A stretch of DNA of 51,558 bases, from NCBI RefSeq assembly GCF_001456025.1, contig NZ_LMTZ01000160.1, positions 1-51,558 of the forward strand, read 5' to 3'. Made by a program: the position numbers and the translations under genes. Below the pieces are notes generated by a model. The model did no database searches, was not told where the DNA came from, and worked only from the letters and a program-made list of their open reading frames with translations. Shown here in pieces: positions 10,401 to 18,207 of this stretch. Position 1 is the stretch's first letter. Every line of letters starts with the position of its first letter. The stretch is from Mastigocoleus testarum BC008. Lineage in GTDB: Bacteria > Cyanobacteriota > Cyanobacteriia > Cyanobacteriales > Nostocaceae.

Positions 10401-10755
10401 GTTGTCAAGTACTCCAAGTCGTAACCAAACCGAAATCTTATCTTTACTTGGTAACCGTACTATTGCGATCATTAAAGATGTAGAACAAAAACTTACTGAC
10501 GGTCAAGAAGAAGAACTGATACAATCAGCTTTTATTGATTACGTAATAACACCAATTATTGATGAATATTACCAAGAATTTCTGTGGAATGTCCAGAGAC
10601 CAGTGAATTCTGTAGGTAAGAAAATAGGTCTCACACGCTTGCAAGTTTTCCCCTCAGTCACGGGGTTAAAAGATATCAACGAGAATTCTTCTGTCAGGTT
10701 TATTTACGACTATGATTTTGGTGAATTTCGGATCGAGTATCAGAGGAGGTTTTAG
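4486..10755 (+). CDS. tamB: TamB-type translocation/assembly module protein (DUF490)
   Basis: A 2089-residue AsmA/TamB-like protein expected to span the periplasm from an inner-membrane anchor to the outer membrane, where such proteins help lipid transport or outer-membrane assembly. A single membrane segment lies near residues 27-48, followed by a very long run of beta-rich, N/G/L-rich repeats, and the C-terminal TamB domain (about the last 400 residues) ends in Phe as TamB proteins do. Three related units of about 75 residues start near residues 578, 652 and 830; the first two are adjacent and almost the same (VFLERGNV, IQGTAD). Basic linkers occur near 1345-1370 and 1760-1780. The family match is firm; the exact partner (a BamA/TamA homologue) is not in the window. 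The ribosome-binding site is weak, so the start is less certain. Confidence 0.93.
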   Translation: MTSPNTPDEADSQEPQNQNDTGSWFRKIAFATSIALVGMGTVGYFVTDFWIRRNLPSLVETQLSNYINREVDVGEVQSWSLTGIRFGSSSLPATEDDPNNVSIEAVNVNFNPIPVIFSRILPVDITFIKPDVYAQEVKSGEWVRLELDTDDDSELPVKLNTTIRVRDGKVALLPRGYQTPLQSKIDGFVNYNQVETERLRYDLDAEIFQGKVELEGETQLETGKTKASAKIAKLTLAKLNPFISQVPVNISSGELNADLDIKLSTFSELPLVVGTAKLQDLKVRSKQLLAPIDANALLRFKGDKITFEETKGSYGNLTALVSGDVDVKEGFDVKVNVNPFEVAKVLRTVPAKLPIGIDGKLRADMLVKGKFENPVLTGNIVSTRNVIVDKVRFSKINTSFVGNLSQFLLREFRATTLSGGEIVAKGNVKFPRRLTELENFEFKNFAKSQLAFNLNALLTNPRAIIARYGVTDDSYRLNRITALGTVRGTVANPQAVLSWKVPNANTAVAGQVSGTGDILYAANKVSLRNTVLQTKDGKVNVDGEANLANRLWQGNVSANSLSLTPLLSEFQQDENLDVPVFLERGNVKLAGRLDNLNPRNIQGTADLDLNVNNGDVAVDAVLNRGLLQAKAIANRISLNRFLPLSELPTGEDVPVFLERGNVNIAGRLDNFDPANIQGTADLNLNVDNGKVAVDGKLDRGVLQGNAIANRVSLNKFLPQLGSPVTVANTRVNVSGSVKQLLSFATSQNQNINNNLSDTLSDKLSSFRASASGQLIVPETRRNGTVNFNGSGNLGTETWQASINANSVALNPFISQFKPPELNLNLNRPINLRQGKVQLAGNLDILDDLGSGNLNLARVRGNTDLDLDVNNGKVAIDGKLEQGLLEAIATAKGVSVSPFLPDLPVPLTIADSQVNLSGSVNRLLSQDFNNIRANAVARLGVQGGTVNTITNLNNGIFSSNTTATNINTPAICQNFDLSCPEVGKLSGKFNLAGNINPFIEGNSPATIQAKTISLQVGEQSLTADGQITLNPNPATSKNGTWGIGTNLNINARSNLSELPSTLIAQISQQTDIPIAGNAAFQGRFQGDNLLGDPLAPGNLQLTGNLQLRDFAVDKIAFEPLLTGPVNLQPGKTLAINLQGQNDQISAQLEPCNREECISPYLPVSFNLQQGGNSKNAILVSGQRNGDRLNIDLKNFSLALLNVVPAVQENLPAQVGGIVTGKLDLNLFDVTNIAGNLQVTKPSIGYLKAEEVAANFSYDGGVANVPSAYLESGQSRYNLQGNLNLNSGDVNAKIFTKSAKLEDIFATINTYRLEDLQSIFFGSSNFTNAAAIETDPVGKPNAPLARQLRLLRRVDRRVRRYAARKREEESAIQLDLRGEYNAQIDIAGKFYNPQVDFQLDGNNWEWYPQPKVVTVKRRKGPVIQEGKPLDINQVTARGSYKDGSIKVDPLRVALEEGTIALNGELTGEKTSGFVQVQNFSLDNLEKFAFIDVPVDIGGKVNLQATVDGTINQPQIQEGKISLIDGSFNQDPLGIFSGTFSYIDSVAKFNTTPDSFTQINAKIPYPPQPNTDNSITLDAKIGTQGLAFLSTFTQEQLEWVKGNGEIALNLEGPLNWSAQTPPQLIKDLTGTSTIQIENATVKTKQLGEEINLNIAGDIALQNQNIQVNQLEGNFADSPFSLTGSLPLVRAGITNPDNPSSLILALGPGKLNLEGLYKGNVNASVEVSQTVTRPIIGGNIDLSEGRVIVPKLNNEAEENEEQASNQQKKSAKRRKRRAKDNYSFQPIFDDLQINIGEGFRFKRSVPRTNFLIAGNLTLNGPLDNLQPEGIINLRRGSIYFLDNSFFLSRDREHFIVFSPEQGLLNPNLDIELQTTVLDAPSFDRPQPVDSEIRDDAVAPTNPNQIDVRIGIEGEASQLIGSLDDNSENCQINVPRVFLRKTIQNSPQRLQRIANCINESSQVAIRNQSLINNPIVELSSTPSRNQTEILSLLGNRTIAIIKDVEQKLTDGQEEELIQSAFIDYVITPIIDEYYQEFLWNVQRPVNSVGKKIGLTRLQVFPSVTGLKDINENSSVRFIYDYDFGEFRIEYQRRF

Positions 10756-10793
10756 GGGGTTGGGGATAGCACGCAGTGCTATCCCCAATCCCC
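10755..10793 (+). terminator. Strong hairpin at the tamB stop codon
   Basis: GGGGATAGCAC (10762-10772) and GTGCTATCCCC (10776-10786) form a perfect 11-bp stem with a 3-base loop. The pairing continues outward through TT/AA, one G-T pair and four G-C pairs to about 18 bp, starting at the last base of the stop codon. There is no T-run, so it may stabilise or terminate the transcript rather than act as a classic intrinsic terminator. Confidence 0.6.
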
Positions 10794-10813
10794 AGTCGCC
10801 AATCCCCAACCCA
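10776..10813. repeat. STRR of CCCCAAT type
   Basis: Heptamer-based repeats of the ATCCCCA/ATCCCCAGTCGCCA kind, continuous with the right arm of the hairpin at the tamB stop. The same array type occurs at 26238-26349 and 27561-27620. Confidence 0.75.
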
Positions 10814-11075
10814 AATATTTTCTGCTACTTTTTGCAATATAATTATGAATTCTGCTGCTATAGTACTAAGCATTCCCCTAGCATTCCGATGCAAAATAGC
10901 TTTATCTAATGCCCAGACAAAGCTTTAAATTAAGGTAATGTTAGGACTATCTCAACTTCGTCGCAATGTGGGCACTAACTCGACATTAAAGTCAACATTT
11001 TAGTTGAAATATTGTGGCGTCATGTGGGAAAATATTTGATCGTATTTATTCTCTCCTGGCTGTCTATCTAAAATT

Positions 11076-11270
11076 ATGGCTAAGAATAAAGGTGTCCGGA
11101 TTATAGTGACACTCGAATGCACTGAATGCCGCAGTAACTCAAACAAACGCTCTCCTGGCGTTTCCCGTTACACGAGTACCAAAAATCGTCGTAACACCAC
11201 CAATCGTCTAGAGCTAAAAAAGTTCTGCACCCATTGCAATAGTCACACCGTCCACAAGGAAATCAAGTAA
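11076..11270 (+). CDS. rpmG: Ribosomal protein L33
   Basis: Structural protein of the 50S subunit near the E site. The 64-residue product starts MAKNKGVRIIVTLECTEC and has two CxxC pairs (CTEC and CTHC), so it is the zinc-binding form. It lies 19 bases before rpsR on the same strand, the gene order usual in cyanobacteria, and the two are surely co-transcribed. The leader from about 10,810 to 11,075 should hold the promoter of this pair. Confidence 0.97.
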   Translation: MAKNKGVRIIVTLECTECRSNSNKRSPGVSRYTSTKNRRNTTNRLELKKFCTHCNSHTVHKEIK

Positions 11271-11289
11271 AAAAGGAAACTGAGCAAAA

Positions 11290-11505
11290 ATGAGTTATTA
11301 TCGTCGTCGTCTGTCACCAATTAAGCCAGGAGACCCAATCGATTACAAAGATGTGGATTTGCTGCGGAAATTTATCACCGAACGGGGTAAAATATTACCG
11401 CGTCGGATCACTGGATTGACATCTCAGCAACAACGGGCTTTGACCACTGCAATTAAACGCGCTCGAGTTTTAGCTTTGTTGCCATTTATCAACGCTGAAG
11501 GATAA
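11290..11505 (+). CDS. rpsR: Ribosomal protein S18
   Basis: 30S subunit protein that pairs with S6 on the platform. The 71 residues include the family signature IDYKDVDLLRKFI and GKILPRRITGLTSQQQRAL. AAGGA lies about 14 bases before the ATG, a slightly long spacing. It is the second gene of the rpmG-rpsR operon. A hairpin at 11635-11655 may end the transcript. Confidence 0.97.
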   Translation: MSYYRRRLSPIKPGDPIDYKDVDLLRKFITERGKILPRRITGLTSQQQRALTTAIKRARVLALLPFINAEG

Positions 11506-11634
11506 ACTTTGCTGAAGGATGAACTCCTAATTGATTGAGTGTCAGAATACCAGGGATAGTAGAATCATCCCATTGAGTTAGATGTTTTATACGTTAAACT
11601 TGGTATTTTGAACTTCAAAATCTAAAATTAATTC

Positions 11635-11655
11635 AGGAGCTCAAATCAAGCTCCT
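11635..11655 (+). terminator. Hairpin between rpsR and the RNase gene
   Basis: AGGAGCT and AGCTCCT form a perfect 7-bp stem with a 7-base loop, 130 bases after the rpsR stop. Only a short CACTTTAAG follows rather than a T-run, so its role as a terminator is tentative. Confidence 0.4.
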
Positions 11656-11747
11656 AACACTTTAAGTATTGGCAGTTATTAACTAGATTTTAATCTAAAT
11701 GCCAGTTATAAAAGTCCAAAATAGAAAACTGATTCACTGCGAGGCTT

Positions 11748-13793
11748 GTGGAGAAGGGCACATTAGTTGAATTTAGAGTAGGGGGCGATCGCCGTCTGGG
11801 AATTGTAGATCGTCCAGATGGAAAATCCCGCTGGTTTGTGATAGATAAGGCAGGTCAATCCCACAGCCTAGCGCCTCGACAAGTTACCTACAAAGTCGAT
11901 GGCGGCAACTACAAGCCTTCGCAGATAGACAGTTTTTTAGAACAAGTCAAACCGTATTTGGATCCATCAAGCTTGGAAGTGGCTTGGGAATTACTGGTAG
12001 AAGATGGTGAGTCCGTTAACCCCAAAGGTATGGCGAATTTACTATTTTCTGAGTCTGAAGCTCCTCATAGTTATGCAGCTTATTGCTTGTTATCGGATGA
12101 TAAAGTCTATTTCAAGCAAAAAGGAGATAATTATGAGCCGCGAAGTGCAAACCAAGTTGCAGAGCGCAAACACCAATTAGAAGTAGAAGCGCTCAAAGCC
12201 AAGGGACAAAAGGAATTTTTGGAGCGAGTTTCCCAAGCGCTCAAAGGTGAGAAAGTGGAATGGCAGCGTCACGACCGCCACCGCTTAGAAGCTTTAGAAA
12301 AGTATGCAGCATTGCTGGCTGATATTCCCCGTACTGGTGTAAATTATGAATCATTAGCTCGTGCCTTTCCCCCTCCCGCACCAGTTTTGGAAACGATGGG
12401 CATGTTGGGACGTCCGGCTACACCCCAAGGAGCTTTTCAGCTATTAGTAGACTTGTGTTGGTGGAGTCCGCATGAAAATTTATTCCTGCGCCGTTCATCG
12501 ATTCCGGTTCAATTCCCAACGAAGGTAATAGAAGTGGCGCAACAGCGACTGCAAGTACATCCACCAGATCTAGATACTAATCGACTGGATCTCACAAGTT
12601 TAAAAGTTTATACCATCGATGACGAGACAACCACTGAAATAGATGATGGTTTGAGTTGGGAGAAACTTGCAGATGGTAGAGAGCGATTGTGGGTACATAT
12701 TGCCGACCCCTCGCGCTGGGTATTGCCGGAAGATGAATTAGATTTAGATGCTCGAAAACGTGGTAGTACAGTTTACTTGCCAACCGGTATGGTTCCTATG
12801 TTCCCAGAACTGTTGGCAACTGGACCCATGAGCCTAGTCCAGGGAGAAGTTTGTTGTGCCCTAAGTTTTGGAGTTATTTTAAATGAACATGGCGGAGTTG
12901 AAGAATATAGCATTCATGCCAGTTTAATCAAACCAACATATCGCCTAACCTACGAAGACGTAGATGAAATGTTGGAGTTAGGTGTAACTGCAGAACCAGA
13001 AATTGAAGCGATCGCCAAATGGGCACGTCAGCGTAAGACTTGGCGCTACGAGCAAGGAGCCGTCAGTATCAGTATGCCTGAGGCAATGATTAAAGTCAGA
13101 GAAGATGAAATCAATATTGATGTATTAGATGATTCTATGTCCCGGCAATTAGTCGCGGAAATGATGATTCTTGCTGGTGAAGTAGCTGCTCGTTATGGGA
13201 AAGAAAACAATCTTCCCTTACCATTTCGCGGTCAACCACAACCGGAATTACCTCCGGAAGAAGAGTTATTATTGTTGCCCGCAGGATTTGTTCGTGCTTG
13301 CGCAATGCGTCGTTGTATGCCTAAAAGTGAAATGAGCATTACTCCGTTACGTCATGCTGGTTTAGGTTTAGATACTTACACTCAGGCGACCTCTCCAATC
13401 CGCCGTTACAGCGACTTGCTAACTCATTTTCAAATTAAAGCTCACTTGAGAGGAGATTCTCCACCTTTCTCCGCTGACCAACTTAGAGAAGTGATGATGA
13501 GTGTTATTAGCACGACACAAGAAGTAACAATGGTGGAACGCCAAACCAATAGGTATTGGGCTTTAGAATATCTGCGCCGCCATGTTGGTAATATTTGGCA
13601 GGTAACGGTGTTAATGTGGCTTAGAGAAGACAGTAACTTGGCGTTAATTTTAATTGAAGAATTAGGTTTGCAGTTACCAATGTTCTTCAAGCGTATTGTC
13701 AAGCTTGGGGAACAAGTATCGGTTAAAGTTATCTTAGCTGACCCACAGAAAGATATAATCCAGTTTGAAGAGATTATTTATCAACAAGCTTAA
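11748..13793 (+). CDS. Ribonuclease II/R family 3'-5' exoribonuclease
   Basis: Degrades RNA from the 3' end in the cytoplasm (mRNA turnover, rRNA/tRNA trimming). The RNB catalytic domain is clear: IDDETTTEIDDGLSW near residues 290-304 supplies the metal-binding aspartates, followed by LWVHIADPSRWV, the RxGxxxY-type RKRGSTVYLP, and TQATSPIRRYSDLLTHFQI. An N-terminal RNA-binding region and a short C-terminal S1-like stretch flank it. At 681 residues it is shorter than E. coli RNase R and typical of the cyanobacterial/plastid RNB enzymes. It starts with GTG; the ribosome-binding site is weak (GAGG nearby). It is probably a single-gene unit, about 240 bases after rpsR. Confidence 0.94.
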   Translation: MEKGTLVEFRVGGDRRLGIVDRPDGKSRWFVIDKAGQSHSLAPRQVTYKVDGGNYKPSQIDSFLEQVKPYLDPSSLEVAWELLVEDGESVNPKGMANLLFSESEAPHSYAAYCLLSDDKVYFKQKGDNYEPRSANQVAERKHQLEVEALKAKGQKEFLERVSQALKGEKVEWQRHDRHRLEALEKYAALLADIPRTGVNYESLARAFPPPAPVLETMGMLGRPATPQGAFQLLVDLCWWSPHENLFLRRSSIPVQFPTKVIEVAQQRLQVHPPDLDTNRLDLTSLKVYTIDDETTTEIDDGLSWEKLADGRERLWVHIADPSRWVLPEDELDLDARKRGSTVYLPTGMVPMFPELLATGPMSLVQGEVCCALSFGVILNEHGGVEEYSIHASLIKPTYRLTYEDVDEMLELGVTAEPEIEAIAKWARQRKTWRYEQGAVSISMPEAMIKVREDEINIDVLDDSMSRQLVAEMMILAGEVAARYGKENNLPLPFRGQPQPELPPEEELLLLPAGFVRACAMRRCMPKSEMSITPLRHAGLGLDTYTQATSPIRRYSDLLTHFQIKAHLRGDSPPFSADQLREVMMSVISTTQEVTMVERQTNRYWALEYLRRHVGNIWQVTVLMWLREDSNLALILIEELGLQLPMFFKRIVKLGEQVSVKVILADPQKDIIQFEEIIYQQA

Positions 13794-13828
13794 TCACCAA
13801 CAAGTTTAATAGATAGGCGAAATTTAGG

Positions 13829-13918
13829 TGTAAATATCTTCTGTGTAAATATCTTCTGTGTAAATATCTTCTGTGTAAATATCTTCTGTATAAATATATT
13901 TTGTGTAAATATTTTCTG
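13829..13918. repeat. 15-bp tandem repeat, six units
   Basis: GTGTAAATATCTTCT is repeated head to tail: four exact copies (13829-13888), then two diverged copies (GTATAAATATATTTT and GTGTAAATATTTTCT). It lies 35 bases after the RNase gene stop. The decay at one end suggests expansion by slippage at the other. Confidence 0.9.
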
Positions 13919-13942
13919 TTGTGTACAGATATAAATTGACTG

Positions 13943-13964
13943 GAGACGTTCCATGGAACGTCTC
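13943..13964. repeat. 22-bp perfect palindrome of the GAGACG family
   Basis: GAGACGTTCCA and its exact reverse complement meet head to head, followed by TACTTATTCG. The outer arms (GAGACG/CGTCTC) match the other dispersed copies at 4198, 18781 and 48217. Confidence 0.8.
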
Positions 13965-14100
13965 TACTTATTCGTACCAATAACCATTTAGATAACTTCC
14001 ACTCCTCGCGTATTTAAACCTTCCAGATCTAAGCAAGCCTTCTAGATTCAAAACCTAAGTGTCCAAATCCCAAATATCCAATATTCAAATCTCAAATACT

Positions 14101-14136
14101 AGAACTTTGAAGAATTGAAGAACTTTGAAGAATTGA
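14101..14136. repeat. 18-bp direct repeat, two copies
   Basis: AGAACTTTGAAGAATTGA occurs twice in tandem, with AGAA starting a third. It lies in the 400-base spacer (13794-14189) between two convergent genes. Apart from this, the 15-mer array and the palindrome, the spacer holds only short CAAAT/ATCCAA-type degenerate repeats. Confidence 0.8.
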
Positions 14137-14189
14137 AGAAACCCCCAAGAAGCCCATATCCTTGATTTCAGAAGCATTTCAAGTTCTTA

Positions 14190-14717
14190 CTAAGTTCTTA
14201 CTAATGGTTCACTGACACGACCATCAGGCATAATTGCTCCAGTTGTAATCGCACGTGATAGTTTCGCCCCAGTTAAATTTGCTCCTCGCAGATTTGCATT
14301 CACTAAAAATGCTGCGGTTAGATCTGCACCGCTGAGGTCTGCTCCGCTTAAATCAACCTGCATTAAATTTGCTTGTTGTAAATTTCCTCCCTTTAAAATT
14401 GCACGGGAGAGAATTGCTCCTTGAAGATACGCTCTGCGCAGAACGACTTCAGAGAGTACAGACCCTTGAAGTTTAGCTTTTTGTAAATTCGCACGATAAA
14501 AACAGGCTTTACTCAAATTAGCTGCTGTTAGATCGGCTTCTGTAAGAATAGCTTGGGAAAGATCTGCATGATTCAAGTCTATTCCAGTCATAATAGCCAG
14601 CGAAAAATCTGTATCTCGAAGTTTGGCTGAACCCAAAGCTACTCCACTCAAATTTACGCGTCTGAAATTTCTTTTTCCTGCTGCATAACTTTGTAATATT
14701 TCTGCTGCACCAATCAT
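14190..14717 (-). CDS. Pentapeptide repeat protein
   Basis: About 175 residues, mostly A(D/N)Lxx pentapeptides (for example ADLSQAILTEADLTAANLSK and ANLRGANLTGAKL). Such sequences fold as a right-handed square beta helix; the role of most cyanobacterial members is unknown. An open frame extends 11 codons upstream to a GTG, but GAGGAT lies 7 bases before the ATG at 14717, and the start MIGAAEILQSYAAGKRNF fits the usual family N-terminus, so I use that. No signal peptide or second domain is seen, so it is probably cytoplasmic. Confidence 0.9.
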   Translation of the reverse strand: MIGAAEILQSYAAGKRNFRRVNLSGVALGSAKLRDTDFSLAIMTGIDLNHADLSQAILTEADLTAANLSKACFYRANLQKAKLQGSVLSEVVLRRAYLQGAILSRAILKGGNLQQANLMQVDLSGADLSGADLTAAFLVNANLRGANLTGAKLSRAITTGAIMPDGRVSEPLVRT

Positions 14718-14756
14718 TTTAGTATCCTCACTGAGAAACATAATTTTCACAGGTCA

Positions 14757-14807
14757 ATTAGTAATTGGTAATTGGTAATTGTTAATTGGTAGTTGTTAGT
14801 TAGTAAT
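14757..14807. repeat. STRR of TAATTGG type
   Basis: Degenerate tandem heptamers (TAATTGG, with TTAATTG and TAGTTGT variants) between the pentapeptide gene and adk. The same unit forms a much cleaner array at 30870-30932. Confidence 0.8.
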
Positions 14808-14967
14808 GAGACGCGTCCTGACGGACAAACGTAATTTTTAATTACCCTTGAGTTATTACTTCTTAACCCTTACTTCTTAACCCTTACTTATCACTTCTGA
14901 CTTTTAAACGCCGCAGACGCGGTCTGTTTTGTCTAACGACTTACTACTCTTGAATCCTCTAAGACGT

Positions 14968-15531
14968 CTAACTTTTTGATAATGCAATCAATTCCAACAA
15001 AGTCTTTGTTACATCAGCAACAGGAGCATTCCCATCAACTATTTTTAGACAACCTTGCTGACGATAAAAGTCAATTAAAGGAAAAGTTTGTTCTTGATAT
15101 ACCTCAAAACGACGGCGGATTGTTACTTCGTTGTCATCTTGACGACCTCGTCCTAACATCCTTTGAACTAAAGCTTCGGTCTCTACTTGGAAATAGATTA
15201 CGAAATCATAGGTTTTTTGAATGCTCTGCAGTAACTCTTCCAAGGTTTGAGCTTGGGAAATACTTCGAGGAAATCCATCCAAAATCCATCCCTGTTGACA
15301 GTCTAACTGATTCAGACGCTCTCTAATCAATTCAATTACCAGAGAGTCAGGAACCAATTCTCCTTTGTCCATAAATGACGAAGCTTGTTTGCCTAAAACA
15401 TTTTGCTCTGCTACCGCTTGACGCAGTAGGTCGCCAGTTGAAATATGGGGTATTTTCCAGGATTCTGCTAAAGTCGCAGCCTGAGTCCCTTTCCCTGCTC
15501 CAGGTGGTCCGAGAAAAATTAATCGCAGCAT
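14968..15531 (-). CDS. adk: Adenylate kinase
   Basis: Catalyses ATP + AMP = 2 ADP in the cytoplasm. The P-loop GPPGAGKGTQ is at residues 8-17, followed by ISTGDLLR, the AMP-binding WILDGFPRS, and the LID arginine-rich GRGRQDD. At 187 residues it is the short form with a small LID and no zinc-binding cysteines, usual in cyanobacteria. It is not next to secY or ribosomal protein genes here, unlike in many bacteria. No strong ribosome-binding site is seen. Confidence 0.97.
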   Translation of the reverse strand: MLRLIFLGPPGAGKGTQAATLAESWKIPHISTGDLLRQAVAEQNVLGKQASSFMDKGELVPDSLVIELIRERLNQLDCQQGWILDGFPRSISQAQTLEELLQSIQKTYDFVIYFQVETEALVQRMLGRGRQDDNEVTIRRRFEVYQEQTFPLIDFYRQQGCLKIVDGNAPVADVTKTLLELIALSKS

Positions 15532-16520
15532 TTGAGTGAGTATGTATAAAACATTATTAACTTATAAGATTGGTTATGGACCATAGGCAGTGTGCTTCTT
15601 TTATCATCTAACTCACGCAGACACAACACCTGTAGAAAATCTATCAATTGGCTAATTATATGCATGCTGTATTTAACAACAAGCAATCTTGTCATGATTC
15701 TGACTGGATTCATAACAAGTATGAAAAGCATAATTAAGAGATTGAATCTAACAGATTTTTGCAAAAAGTATAAGAAAAACTTCTGAAACTTATCATACAC
15801 CTTAATGGAATTAAAGTGTTTATTATTCTTGATTTATGTGTATTTTTATGTAGTATCTTGCCAAAGAGATATAATTTGCAAGATGTACTTATGAATGCAA
15901 TAAGATCTACCGTATTAAGATCTGAAATTTATATTACCTTTGGTACTTGATTTGAGGTAAATATTGTTAATATTTTGTGATATAAATTTAGTGACTGCAA
16001 AAAAACTCAGAGTAAATACTTGCTTTTTATTACTATCGATCAAACTAATAAATACTAAACAAGTGAATGATAAGGTATGAGTAATGACTGGCGAGTAATA
16101 CTTTTATCTGAAATCAGAAAAATCAAAAATCAAATTAGTTTTTGTGTTTTCACAAATGGTCAAGCTTTGAATTTACCTGCAAAAAATGCACGCACCTGTA
16201 GTGAAAACAGAGCTATAACCTAGCAGCCACACTGTCTAGTTCAAATATCAACTTTTAAAATCAATGAGTTTTTTATTTATTATTCATTACTTACGCCAGA
16301 AGCAATGCATATTTTTTATAACAATTTTCTAAGTAAAGAAGTTCATATGATATGACACTACGCAATTAGGTTAGGGCATTGATAAATTCCATTTGTCCTA
16401 CGGACACGCTAATGATTTGCGCGTAACGCAATATTTTCCTTCCCTAAGGGAGGTCGGGAAGGATTAAAGAATTACCTTCCACCGCACTAGGGGCTTAAAA
16501 CTATGGCTATACTGGTGATT
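15532..16520. other. Long spacer without recognised genes
   Basis: About 990 AT-rich bases between the adk start and the ankyrin gene end, both on the minus strand. Short open frames here lack protein-like composition. The only structure noticed is the cluster of small palindromes at 16394-16462. Confidence 0.55.
16394..16462. repeat. Cluster of three short palindromes
   Basis: TGTCC-TAC-GGACA (16394-16406), TGCG-CGTAA-CGCA (16418-16430) and CCTTCCC...GGGAAGG (16438-16462) lie in a row, 60 bases after the ankyrin gene stop on the minus strand. They could help end transcription, but there is no T-run. Confidence 0.5.
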
Positions 16521-17801
16521 TTATGCTGCTCCCAAAGCCTGTAAAATTTCCACCACGTCATCATATCTATTAAATTGAGCGATCGCTAGTGCGGTATAAC
16601 CACCTTGATTTTTTAAATTCACATCAGCATTAGTTTGTAGTAACAGTTCTACAGCTTCAAGGTAACCCCTTGATGCAGCCCACATTAAAGCCGTTGCATC
16701 AGCTGAATCTTTGATATTTGCATCTGCACCTTTAAGAATCAACTGTTTGATTACTTCAGTATGGTTGCGTTCGCTGGCGTAAATTAAGGCAGTTTTACCA
16801 TCTTTACCCTGAATATTTACGTCTGCTTCCCAATCTAATAAAGTCTTGACGACTTCAATATTCCCCCGAGCAGATGCTAAGGTCAATGGGGACTCTCCTA
16901 AATTATTGATATTAGGATTTGCACCACCTTCAAGTAATAATTTGACAATTTGGCTGTATCCTTGTAGCGCTGCAACTAGTAAAGGTGTATCGCCAATATT
17001 ATTTTTAACTTCTGGATTCGCACCGCGATTCAACAAATTTTCGACCACATCTGTATGACATTCAACCACAGCGAAGTGAAGTGCTGTTTCGCCTTCTAAA
17101 TCTTTCTCATTAATATCAGCATCTCGATCTAATAAAGCATTAATAACCCCATTATGACCAGCAGCAGATGCTGCTAAAAGTGCTGTTCCACCACTAATAT
17201 CTTTTTTATTAACATCAACTCCTGCAGCCAATAGTACTTGGACAATTTCTATATTACCCAAGTCAGCTGCCAACATTAATACAGTATCGCCTTCAGTGTC
17301 TGTTTCGTTGACATTTGCACCTGCTTGTAACAACTTTTGCGTTATGAGTTTGTTACCTGTTCGTACGGCTAACTTTAGAGCCGTATCATCATCATTATCT
17401 TTGATATTGACATCAGCCCCAGCAGCCAACAAAACTTCTACTACTTCTAGGTAACCTTTAAAAACTGCTGCCATTAAAGCCGTACTACCGTCTTCGTTAG
17501 TGCTATTTACATCAACACCTTTATCTATCAACAAACGCATAACATCAATTTGTTTTGCGTTAGATGCCAACATTAAAGCTGTCAAACCATAGACTTCTCT
17601 TGATGCATTAATATCAGCACCAGCATGGATGAGTGTCTTAGCAATTTCTGCATAACCAAAGTTAGCAGCAAACATTAACGCTGTTGTACCATCACCATCT
17701 TTCGCATCTGGTGAAGTACCGGTTGCTAACAGCGCTGGAACTTTATTTACTTCACCTTGTTTTACCGCTGATAACAGCAGGACATCATTACTTGCGGTCA
17801 T
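16521..17801 (-). CDS. Ankyrin-repeat protein, 13 repeats
   Basis: The 426-residue product is made entirely of ankyrin repeats of about 33 residues (consensus GxTALMxAxxxGxxEVVxxLLxxGADVN); I count 13, with the first and last capping and imperfect. Ankyrin stacks bind other proteins, and nothing in the sequence names the partner. There is no signal peptide, membrane span or catalytic domain. It is single, divergent from the DUF4079 gene about 400 bases away. Repeat regularity suggests recent growth by internal duplication. Confidence 0.95.
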   Translation of the reverse strand: MTASNDVLLLSAVKQGEVNKVPALLATGTSPDAKDGDGTTALMFAANFGYAEIAKTLIHAGADINASREVYGLTALMLASNAKQIDVMRLLIDKGVDVNSTNEDGSTALMAAVFKGYLEVVEVLLAAGADVNIKDNDDDTALKLAVRTGNKLITQKLLQAGANVNETDTEGDTVLMLAADLGNIEIVQVLLAAGVDVNKKDISGGTALLAASAAGHNGVINALLDRDADINEKDLEGETALHFAVVECHTDVVENLLNRGANPEVKNNIGDTPLLVAALQGYSQIVKLLLEGGANPNINNLGESPLTLASARGNIEVVKTLLDWEADVNIQGKDGKTALIYASERNHTEVIKQLILKGADANIKDSADATALMWAASRGYLEAVELLLQTNADVNLKNQGGYTALAIAQFNRYDDVVEILQALGAA

Positions 17802-18207
17802 AATTACTTACCCATAGCTTAAATCAGATTTTTCTTTGATGGCAAAATAGTTGGCAATATTTCCAAATATTTACGTAATTTCTATTTCCCAAAAGATTTT
17901 GGAATAAGCAAAAATACTTTAGCATCTAGCAGTTAGTAGCTGTTATTAGTTCATGTCGATATGACAAAGTCATACACCACAAACCTCGATCTTGCTTTTC
18001 GAAAAAGCGTAAATTTTGATCTGATAGCCATCCATAGATGATGTAGCTAATTCCCAGCTACAAGTCATAAACCCCGCAGCTTAGAATCATACAGCTTTCT
18101 TTGGCATGTTTGAAGTTATTGCAGGAAGAATTTTGATTACTTTAGGGAGCAAAAATAAGGTTATGCTAATTTTTATGAAGAAGATTTAAGAGTCGGGGGA
18201 GAACACA
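17802..18207. other. Divergent promoter region
   Basis: About 400 bases between the ankyrin gene (minus) and the DUF4079 gene (plus). It must hold both promoters. GGGGGAGA at about 18195-18202 is the ribosome-binding site of the plus-strand gene. No other element was recognised. Confidence 0.5.

Noticed and set aside
15592..15800. Overlapping open frames upstream of adk on both strands
   Set aside because: Both are short and lack motifs or start signals; the composition is that of AT-rich spacer.
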